NCBI RefSeq assembly: GCF_001310635.1
Contig: NZ_BAXR01000002.1
Span: 186,001 to 250,000 of the forward strand
DNA from: Bacillus sp. JCM 19034
Lineage (GTDB): Bacteria > Bacillota > Bacilli > Bacillales > Bacillaceae_D
Direction: 5' to 3'
DNA length: 64,000 nt
Position 1 is the stretch's first letter, and the number at the start of each line of letters is the position of its first letter. The notes beneath the pieces are model-generated. The model saw only the letters and a list, made by a program, of their open reading frames with translations. It had not been told where the DNA came from and ran no database searches. Shown piece after piece: positions 56,503 to 64,000 of this stretch. The translations under genes and the position numbers were made by a program.

Positions 56503-58564
56503 ATGACATTGGATCGAATAGCAAATCACATTATTACATACAAAAAACGAATTGTTATAAGCTTTTTTGTTATTACAATTATTAGTGCGATTGCCCAGTT
56601 TTTTGTCACAGTTAATTACAATATGGCAGATTATTTACCGAGTGATGCCCCATCAACGATTGCAATGAATGTAATGGAAGAGGAATTTGACGGTACTGTT
56701 CCGAATGCACGGGTGTTAATTAATAATGTATCTGTTCAAGAGGCGTTACGATATAAGGAGAATTTAGAAGCGATAGACGGTGTTTCAGATGTGATGTGGT
56801 TAGATGATGTCATCGATTTGAAAGTACCGCTAGAAATTATTGAACAAGATTTGATTGAATCGTATTATTTGAATGAAAATGCGTTACTATCACTTTCCAT
56901 TCGTGAAGGTGATGAAGTACGGATTACAAATGAGATTTATGACTTGATTGGTGAAGATAATGCGATTGAAGGAGAAGCGGTCGATACAGCATTCTCTCAA
57001 CAAATGACAGGTTCTGAATCGTTATATGCCGCCATGCTGTTAGTCCCGATGATTATTTTGATTCTTGTTATATCGACTAATTCATGGGTTGAGCCGGTGT
57101 TCTTTTTAACGGCAATAGGGGTTTCTGTATTAATTAATTTAGGTACAAATCTTTTTATTGGTGAAGTTTCGTTTATTACACAATCAGTTAGTCCAATTTT
57201 GCAGCTGGCTGTTTCGTTAGATTATGCGATCTTCCTTTTGCACAGATTTTCAGATTACCGCGAACAAAACTACCGTCCTGAAGAGGCGATGAAGTTAGCT
57301 ATTAAAAAAGCCTTTCCAGCGATAGCAGCAAGTGCTGCAACCACCTTTTTTGGTTTTATGGCATTAACATTAATGAGCTTTGAAATTGGGGCAGATCTTG
57401 GCTTAAATTTACTAAAAGGAATTGTCCTAAGTTTTATTAGTGTAATCGTGTTTTTACCAGCACTAACTTTATGTTTTTATAAATGGATTGACAAAACCGA
57501 GCATAAACCACTCATTCGTCCTTTCCGTAATATTGGTTCAAATGTATTGAAAGGACGAATTCCAGTACTCATAATCGTATTAGTTATGATTGTACCGGCA
57601 TTTCTAGCACAAAATAATACGGTGTTCACCTACGGGTTAGGAGAGCAGCCTGAAACGACAAGAGTTGGTAGTGATTCTCGTGAGATTAAAGAGACTTTTG
57701 GAGAGTTAACACAAATGGTTCTACTCACTCCTGGGTCTGAAATTGTGAAAGAGGTAGAACTAATACAGGAATTGAAGCAATTAAATGAAATTAAAAGTGT
57801 TATTGCTTATTCTGAGGCAGTGAGTTCGGTCATCCCACCTGAATATTTAGATGAATCGATTACCGACGAATTTTTCTCGGAGAATTATAGTCGGATTATT
57901 ATAAATAAAGAGACCGCTGCAGAGGGTGATGTCGCTTTTGCCGTAGTGGAAGCCGTTCAGGAAAAAGCGAGTGAATATTACGGAGATGATATATTGCTTC
58001 TTGGAGAAAGCGTCACGTTATATGATATGAAAACATTACATCACAAGACAACATAGTCGTTAACGTTATGACAGTTGCAGCGATCGCCTTAGTCCTGTTA
58101 GTTACATTTCGATCAATATCGTTTCCAGTTGTGCTCATTTTAACGATCCAAGCAGCTGTATGGATTAACTTGTCTATTCCATATTTCTCAAATATGACGT
58201 TAGATATATAGGCTATTTAATAGTTAGTACCGTTCAGCTTGCAGCAACGGTTGATTACGCGATATTGTTTACGGAAGGATATAAAGAAAATCGAAAGTAT
58301 TATCCTGCTATGGAATCTATTAAGAAAACATTAAATGAAAAGACATTTTCAATCTCGATTTCAGCATCGATTTTATCGAGTGTTGGTTTTATCTTGTGGA
58401 TTACGTCTTCTGATCCGATCGTTGGATCGATTGGATTATTATTAGGGCGTGGAGCTTTACTAGCCTTTATTTTAGTAATCGTCTTTTTGCCAGCTATTTT
58501 ATATACATTCGATAAAATTATTGAAAAAACAACTTGGAAAGCAAATTATTATAAGGGAGAATGA
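56503..58564 (+). CDS. MMPL/RND-family exporter (two frameshifts)
   Basis: About 687 residues when repaired. Two six-helix halves each contain one extracytoplasmic loop. The first half has VNYNMADYLPSDAPS, QLAVSLDYAIFLLHRFSDYR and the second VQLAATVDYAILFTEGYKENRK, the membrane-embedded Asp-Tyr pairs used for proton coupling in MMPL proteins. Breaks near 58032 (one A) and 58204 (one base) join the pieces. No porter partner is encoded; it exports an unknown hydrophobic or lipid-like substrate. The ATG at 56503 follows AAGGGG. Operon with the downstream secreted protein. Confidence 0.88.
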
Positions 58565-58567
58565 GTG

Positions 58568-60399
58568 ATGCGAAAAAGAAAATGGGTAATAATAGCAATT
58601 ATTTTAGTAGTCATAATGTCTCCTTTGCTTGTCTATGCAACAACTGTGAATGATGAGCAAACACAAGCGGAAGATAAAGATTTCATACAAGCAAACGGCT
58701 CAATAGATGGGAAAGATGAAGTAATTTATGCCAATTTAAGTGCTTCAGGGAGTTTAAAAGATCTTTATGTAGTAAACATCTTTGATGTAATTGAAGAAGG
58801 CAGTTTTCTAGATTACGGATACTATGAACAGGTCAAAAATTTAACGGATTTAGCGGAATTAGAGCTTAGCGAAGATACTGTTCGTTTTGTAGCAACAGAG
58901 GGGAAATTTTATTATCAAGGGTATTTACAAGATCAGCCCTTACCTTGGGAGGTAAACGTCTCATATTTGCTAAATGGGGAGTCGATTCGCCTGAAAATCT
59001 ACCAGGTGTAGATGGAGAATTAGAGATTAATATTGAAACTAAAGCAAATGAAGATGTTGATTCGCTTTTTTATGAAAACTATTTATTACAAATATTGGTC
59101 ACGCTTGATTCAGATGTCGCTAGCGAGATTGAGGTTAGTGAAGCCACAATCGCCAATGCCGGAAAAAATAAGCAATTATCGTTCACAGTGATGCCCGAAC
59201 AAGATGCTGATATACAAATAAAGGCTCAAGTGAATGACTTTGAAATGGATGGAATTGAAATTGCTGCTATCCCTCCTTCTATGGCCCTAGATGTGCCAGA
59301 TAATGAATTAACAGAAGATATGAGAACGTTAAGTGATGCGATTGAGGAATTAAATGATGGTGTCGGTGAATTAAAAGATGGAGCAAATGAGTTAAATAGC
59401 GGAGCTAGCAGCTTAAGAGATGGTTCTGTACAATTTAAAGACGGAATAGGTGAGCTATCTAGCTCATCAGCTGATCTCATTAAAGGATCAGAAACGATTC
59501 AGGCATCTTTACGTACAATTAATCAGGCTTTACAAGAGCAGCCAATCGAATTTGATTTAGGAGATTTTTCGGAGCTGTCAACAGGTTTAAGCCAAATGAG
59601 TGAAGGGTTAAAAGAGGCAGCAAATGGCTTAACCCAATTAGAGCAAAGCTATAGTACGGCTTTATCAGTGTTGGATGAAGTGATAACAGACATTCCTGCA
59701 CATCAAATCTCCGATCAAGATATTAATAGTCTATATGCAAGTGGTGCAGATATAGACATTATTAATCAATTAATCGAGAGCTACACAGCATCGTTAACCG
59801 TTAAAGGAACATATGCTGAGATGAAGGAAGGCTTGGAGGCAATTGAAGACAATTTATCTGTTATTACTAGTTCAATCGCAAAGATGGGTAATACATTAGC
59901 AACGACTGCTAATGAGTTGTCAACTTCTTTAGCAGAGGTTGACCAAGGTGATGGATTTGACGAATTAATTGAAGGTATTAATGAAATAGCTACACATTAT
60001 AGTGAATTTCACAACGGACTTGTTAGTTATGTTGATGGAATCGGGCAATTATCCAATTCATATGGCGATTTGCATAGTGGTATGTCAGAATTAACAGATG
60101 GAACATCAGAATTTGCTGAAGGGGTTAGCGAGCTAGAAGATGGGACACAGGAATTATATGATGCAACTAGTGATTTGCCTGAACAAATGCAAGAAGAAAT
60201 TGATCAAATGATTGCTGAATATGATAAATCCGATTTAGAGGTTCACTCATTCGTTTCGGATAAAAATGAGCATGTCAATACGGTCCAATTTGTTATTCAA
60301 ACTGAATCGATTTCAATTGAGGAAGACGTGTCAACAATAGACGAAGTAGAAGAGGAAGAAGGTTTCTGGGACAGGTTAATAAGATTGTTTATTTCTTAA
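58568..60399 (+). CDS. Secreted XXXLXXG heptad-repeat protein (frameshifted)
   Basis: About 610 residues when repaired. An N-terminal signal/anchor (WVIIAIILVVIMSPLLVYA) is followed by a beta-rich region, then heptads such as LNDGVGELKDGANELNSGAS and LTDGTSEFAEGVSELEDGT, the TIGR03057 type of YhgE/Pip-related exported proteins. The middle is coiled-coil-like. The C-terminus is acidic (VEEEEGFWDRLIRLFIS) without a clear membrane helix. One C near 58990 joins the two frames (NGESIRPENLPGVDG). It starts 4 bases after the MMPL stop, so it probably works with that exporter. Confidence 0.8.
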
Positions 60400-60408
60400 G
60401 ATTAAAAA

Positions 60409-60447
60409 AGCCAATCAACTATTACGTTATTAAACAGTTGATTGGCT
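60409..60447 (+). terminator. Terminator of the MMPL operon
   Basis: AGCCAATCAACT at 60409-60420 and AGTTGATTGGCT at 60436-60447 form a 12-bp perfect stem followed by TGTTGTTTTCC. Confidence 0.85.
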
Positions 60448-60585
60448 TGTTGTTTTCCGGTTCTTCCACTAGATAACGAATCGAAGACTTTTTCGCCTTT
60501 GTCAAAGTAATGACTATGTAAGTGGACCGAATATACCGACATCTGTTAGCTAATCAGGTTGCCAGACTTTCCCCTTTATTATTAT

Positions 60586-61944
60586 TTAACTAGATTGTAC
60601 GGTTACACGTAAAGGGTCTGTACTTTCCCATACATGACCTGCTTGAAGTAACATTGATTCCGTAAAGTGATTTCCGATTAGTTGCATACCAATTGGAAGT
60701 CCTTCTGACGATAGTCCAATAGGTACAGAAAGGCTTGGTAAACCTGTTAGGGTTGCTGGTGATGTAAAGGGCATACAGCGTTGAATGATGTCTAAGTTTT
60801 GATCAACCCAGTTAGAAAGAAACGGTGGAGTAGTAATTGGCACGGTTGGTCCTAAAATGACGTCGACTTTTCCAAATGCCCCTTTAAATGCCAATGTTAA
60901 TTGACGCCGAATTTGCTGCGACCTAATATATTGTAGTGTGGTCGTTAAAAGACCAGCTTGGAAAAAAACTCGCACATCAATAGCATAAAATTCTGGATTC
61001 ATTAGCCAATGAGAATGGAAGGCAGTGGCCTCCCCTGTAGTAATAACATAACCTGCAAATGATGCCATTGATAGTTCTGGAATCGTAATTTCCGTTAACT
61101 CTGCCCCTAGACTTTTTAGTGTTTGGATCGCCTTTAAAAATAAGTATTCTACGTCATGATCCAAGTCTTCTAGAAAAAAGGACGGCACACCAATCTTTAA
61201 GCCTTCGATACTTCTTGTTAAATCAGGATGTTCAATGGCGTCAGATCCCGCCATAGGTGGAAGCATGAGTGCTAGGTCGCTAACAGATCGTGCCATCGGT
61301 CCAGGGTGATCCAATGACCAAGCTAATGGCATAACACCATCAGTGCTAATAAGATCATAGGTCGGTTTAAGTCCGTATACGCCACACATAGCAGCAGGTA
61401 CTCGAATCGATCCAAATGTGTCTGTTCCTGTTGCGAGTGTAGCTAGGCCAGAGGCCAAAGCAGCCCCACTTCCTCCGCTAGACCCTCCTGGAGTGTACTG
61501 AATATTCCATGGATTGCGAGTATGGCCATAGAAAGGGTTCGTATTTGTTAAACCACCACCAAACTCATGCATGTTCAGTTTACCGAGCATGATTGCCCCT
61601 TTTGACAATAAGTTATCAACAGATCGTGCTGTAAATTCTGGAATAAAATCAGCTAATCGTTTTGAACCGGCAGTTGTACGAATCCCCTTAGTAAAATAAT
61701 TGTCTTTTATACCGATCGGGATCCCATGTAATGGACCTTTATAATGACTATTCATGATTTCAATTTCAGCTTTTTTTGCTTGTTGAAGAGCGATTTCATG
61801 AAGTGGTGTAATGTATGCGTGAACAATTGGGTTTACCTGATCAATTCTTGTGAGAAAATGCTTCGTTAATTCTACAGGGGATAATTGTTTATTCTTTATA
61901 TAAGGTGATAGTTGTTTTGTCGTTAAGAAGTGGAGATCAACCAT
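60586..61944 (-). CDS. Amidase-signature family enzyme
   Basis: A complete 452-residue Ser-cisSer-Lys hydrolase. Lys is in GPLHGIPIGIKDN; the glycine-serine stretch is TPGGSSGGSGAALASG; the nucleophile serine is in GTDTFGSIRVPAA, where the usual GTDTGGS reads GTDTFGS. Related proteins act on carboxamides or as GatA of the amidotransferase. The substrate is unknown. The ATG at 61944 has AAGGAGG 6 bases upstream. It overlaps the upstream small gene by 8 bases, indicating translational coupling. Confidence 0.9.
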   Translation of the reverse strand: MVDLHFLTTKQLSPYIKNKQLSPVELTKHFLTRIDQVNPIVHAYITPLHEIALQQAKKAEIEIMNSHYKGPLHGIPIGIKDNYFTKGIRTTAGSKRLADFIPEFTARSVDNLLSKGAIMLGKLNMHEFGGGLTNTNPFYGHTRNPWNIQYTPGGSSGGSGAALASGLATLATGTDTFGSIRVPAAMCGVYGLKPTYDLISTDGVMPLAWSLDHPGPMARSVSDLALMLPPMAGSDAIEHPDLTRSIEGLKIGVPSFFLEDLDHDVEYLFLKAIQTLKSLGAELTEITIPELSMASFAGYVITTGEATAFHSHWLMNPEFYAIDVRVFFQAGLLTTTLQYIRSQQIRRQLTLAFKGAFGKVDVILGPTVPITTPPFLSNWVDQNLDIIQRCMPFTSPATLTGLPSLSVPIGLSSEGLPIGMQLIGNHFTESMLLQAGHVWESTDPLRVTVQSS

Positions 61945-62125
61945 TTATAACCTCCTTATCGAAAACAGTTATAGGGACAACTGCATTTAAATGTGGAAAA
62001 TAATTGAGTGATGTTTGTGCATTCGTTATCGCACATAGAACAGATTGAATGTAGGGAAGTTCCGTTTCTAAGATAAGGTAGCCTTGTGCGTTTAAATGAG
62101 ATTGGATCATCTCTACTTGATACAT
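61937..62125 (-). CDS. Small amidase partner, possibly GatC/AtzG-like
   Basis: A 62-residue protein with a good start (AGGAGGG before ATG) whose end overlaps the amidase start. The pattern, a helical first half with spaced Leu, then LNYFPHLNAVVPITVFDKEV, resembles AtzG/DUF4089 and GatC, short subunits that wrap around amidase-signature enzymes. Similarity is weak and by eye. No GatB is present, so a GatCAB complex is unlikely. Confidence 0.5.
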   Translation of the reverse strand: MYQVEMIQSHLNAQGYLILETELPYIQSVLCAITNAQTSLNYFPHLNAVVPITVFDKEVING

Positions 62126-62254
62126 TTTTTCCCTCCTATTGGCGTATGATGTAAATATTATATGAGAAGGTAAGGAAAGGAATGTCCGGTGTTTTTTAGT
62201 ACATACTATTTTTAGCTGTATTTCTTAAATGATCTAAAAAAGGAGAGCGAGAAC

Positions 62255-63378
62255 ATGAACGCAAAATATCAAAAGCTATTTTCCCCCTTAACCTTTGGCA
62301 ACGGTATTGAACTGAAGAACCGATTGGTGATGGCACCGATGACAAATTATTCTTCAAATCCAGATGGAACGGTAACAGATGAAGAGGTGAGCTATTATGC
62401 TCGTCGATCTAAAGGGGTTAGCATGGTGATAACTGCTTGTACATATGTTACGCCAAACGGAAAAGGATTTCATAACGAATTTGCCGGTGATCGAGATGAA
62501 ATGATACCAAGCCTAACACAATTAGCACAAGCAATCCAAGAACAAGGGGCTAAAGCGATCTTACAAATTTTCCATGGAGGAAGAATGTGTCCGCCAGAGT
62601 TAGTACCTAACGGTGATGTTGTAAGTGCTAGTGCGATTCCTGCTGAAGGAGAGGATGCTCCGACGCCGCATGCTTTGAGTGAGTTAGAGGTGGAAGAAAT
62701 CATTGATGCTTTTGGTGAAACAACACGACGTGCAATTGAAGCTGGCTATGATGGGGTTGAGATCCATGGAGCAAACGGTTATTTAATCCAACAATTCTTC
62801 TCACCTCATTCTAATCGCCGTGAAGATCGGTTTGGGGGAAGCTTGGAAAAACGTATGACCTTCCCGCTTGCCGTTGTAGATAAAGTAAGAAGTATCGTAA
62901 AGGAACATGCTAAATCTCCATTTATCGTAGGGTATCGGTTTTCCCCAGAGGAACCTGAGACACCAGGTATCACAATGCAGATACTCTAACATTAGTTGAT
63001 ACGTTAGCCGATAAAGGTTTAGATTACTTACATGTTTCATTATTCGACTTTTTCCAAAAAGCAAGGAGAGGGGTAGACGATCTAAATAAAACACGAATAG
63101 ACTATTTACTCGAAACAATCAATGATCGTGTTCCGTTAATTGGAGTAGGCTCAATTTATACAGCTGAAGATGCTCGTAAAGCATTTGAGACCGGAGTCCC
63201 TCTTCTTGCATTAGGCAGAGAGCTCATCATTGATCCAGACTGGGTACAAAAAGTTGCTGATGGACGCGAAGATGAAATTGTGACAAAACTTGATAAGGGT
63301 AAGCAAAAAGAGTTAGTTGTACCAGATCCATTATGGAAACAAATTATCAGTACTCCAGGCTGGTTTCCTGGAGTATAA
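62255..63378 (+). CDS. NADH:flavin oxidoreductase of the Old Yellow Enzyme family (frameshifted)
   Basis: A TIM-barrel FMN enzyme of about 374 residues when repaired, YqiG-like. Features are LFSPLTFGNGIELKNRLVMAPMTNYS (FMN contact), LQIFHGGR, AGYDGVEIHGANGYLIQQFFSP (substrate His-Asn) and SNRREDRFGGS. The C-terminal part is VGSIYTAEDARKAFETG...LALGRELI. It reduces activated C=C bonds or similar; the substrate is unknown. The break is near 62977 (ATGCAGAT), one base missing. The start follows AAAGGAGAG. Confidence 0.9.
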
Positions 63379-63622
63379 AAGTGAGAGGACCCCTAGGTTA
63401 GCTATTAAAGCACCCTTGTTTAATCGAATAAAGACTTGTCAAATTGCTTTCCCTTAAGGATTCCCCTACTCTCCAGCCCTGCCACTGATTTCAAAAATAC
63501 TGATTTAACTCTAAAATACTCAAGTCCTGCCAAGCGATACAAAGCACTTTTGAAGAGACAGGTTAAGTACCTTCTAGATGTATTATACTTATAAAATCCC
63601 TTTATAATTTTGTTTAGAAATC

Positions 63623-63729
63623 TTGTTCAATGACTATTCGAGATGTATAATGCCAAGAAATCTAGGATGATCTAACCGTTATCATATAACCTTTCTAAAC
63701 ACGTACATAATTGTTTAGAAAGGTTTTTT
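63623..63729 (+). ncRNA. Candidate small RNA (promoter plus terminator)
   Basis: TTGTTC at 63623-63628 and TATAAT at 63646-63651 with a 17-base spacer would start a transcript near 63658. The strong terminator AACCTTTCTAAACA at 63688-63701, paired with 63712-63725 and followed by TTTT, would end it at about 70 nucleotides. There is no open reading frame with a ribosome site between them. Confidence 0.4.
63688..63729 (+). terminator. Strong intrinsic terminator
   Basis: A perfect 14-bp stem (AACCTTTCTAAACA/TGTTTAGAAAGGTT) with a 10-nt loop and a run of six T (63724-63729). It lies about 310 bases beyond the Old Yellow Enzyme stop. Confidence 0.88.
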
Positions 63730-63907
63730 ATTTGGGGTATTAGGATTATCGTGTGGAAAACTCAAATAATTATATTAATGTTCATAAAACATAAATCGGA
63801 TAATTGTGTGGAATTTTTATTTCAGATGTATCAATGAAAACCGATACATTTAGAATGAAAGTAATATTTTGTAAAATGCCTTTTACTACCGAATAGTAAT
63901 TGTTGTA

Positions 63908-63952
63908 TTGACTGCAAAGTTCTCTCATGATAATATTTGATTGATCAATCAA
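63908..63952 (+). promoter_or_regulatory. Promoter with downstream palindromic operator at window edge
   Basis: TTGACT at 63908-63913 and TAATAT at 63931-63936 with a 17-base spacer are followed by TTGATTGATCAATCAA (63937-63952), a perfect palindrome at the expected start site. It looks like a TetR-family operator controlling a gene beyond 64000. Confidence 0.6.
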
Positions 63953-64000
63953 TCAGTAAAATAGTTAACCAGTCAAAAAGTATATCATCTTTTTAATAAT

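Larger units (their letters stand above)
63379..64000. other. Intergenic region to window end
   Basis: About 620 bases without a recognisable gene. It holds a promoter-terminator pair at 63623-63729 that may be a small RNA, and a second promoter with a palindrome at 63908-63952 pointing out of the window. The rest is A/T-rich with nothing else I can assign. Confidence 0.5.

Noticed and set aside
60586..62125. GatCA of the Asp/Glu-tRNA amidotransferase
   Set aside because: No GatB nearby and the small protein is only weakly similar; a separate amidase is more likely.

Overview
The window is chromosomal DNA of a low-GC, spore-former-type Bacillaceae. Gene content and order repeatedly match the metK-to-tyrS segment of Bacillus subtilis and its relatives: metK, ytoA/ytpA/ytpB, ytiB, ytqAB, leuS, ytfP/ytgP, ytzG/ytzE/ytjP, ytkP, ytmP/ytzH/ytmQ, ytoP, ytpP/ytpQ/ytpS, murC, ytxGH, aroA, ccpA, motPS, acuCBA/acsA, tyrS. 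The MotP/MotS stator and the very acidic tail of the exported penicillin-binding protein would fit an alkaliphilic or halotolerant member such as Alkalihalobacillus or Halalkalibacter, but that placement is inference. No rRNA, tRNA, CRISPR array, prophage or intact transposon was seen; the only mobile DNA recognised is a decayed IS3-family transposase tail near 50.6 kb.

Layout. 0-7.4 kb: end of metK, a DUF1540 protein, a glycosyltransferase/PAP2 phosphatase pair, YtoA and YtpA, the C35 terpene synthase YtpB, beta-carbonic anhydrase and the tRNA wobble-uridine enzymes YtqA/YtqB. 7.5-10.3 kb: a Leu T-box riboswitch and leuS. 10.3-17.6 kb: YtfP, the lipid II flippase MurJ, two tandem SEDS proteins, a Rossmann-fold protein and an RsuA-type pseudouridine synthase. 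17.6-31.6 kb: small metabolism and housekeeping genes (PepV, CysK, LrgAB, NERD protein, PurU, YtmP, TrmB, YtoP, DUF84, an unknown lipoprotein, a PTS IIC-like protein, thioredoxin, YtpQ). 31.6-38.8 kb: SftA translocase, nicotinate phosphoribosyltransferase, MurC, M29 aminopeptidase, YtxGH. 38.9-45.3 kb: an unusual FtsA/PilM-like protein, AroA, CcpA, MotPS. 45.3-50.5 kb: MtnN and the acetate switch (acuABC divergent from acsA, with a cre-like site on the acsA promoter). 50.5-55.6 kb: IS remnant, class A PBP and T-box-controlled tyrS of the TyrZ type. 55.8-60.4 kb: TetR regulator divergent from an MMPL exporter and a secreted heptad-repeat protein. 60.6-64 kb: a two-gene amidase operon, an Old Yellow Enzyme, a candidate small RNA, and a promoter/operator for a gene beyond the edge.

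The dominant technical feature is frame breakage. About 28 single frameshifts lie in roughly 23 genes, including leuS (three), tyrS, aroA and acsA. In nearly every case adding one base, usually to a short homopolymer run, restores a full-length family member. I read these as sequencing/assembly indels and annotate whole genes across the breaks; residue numbers for such genes are approximate.

No wholly new multi-gene system is evident. The best candidates for something undescribed are the actin-fold protein with tandem C-terminal repeats (38.9-41.0 kb), the amidase with an overlapping GatC/AtzG-like small protein (60.6-62.1 kb), the TetR/MMPL/heptad-repeat operon, and the promoter-terminator pair at 63.6 kb. 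Comparisons with named proteins are from memory; no database search was run.
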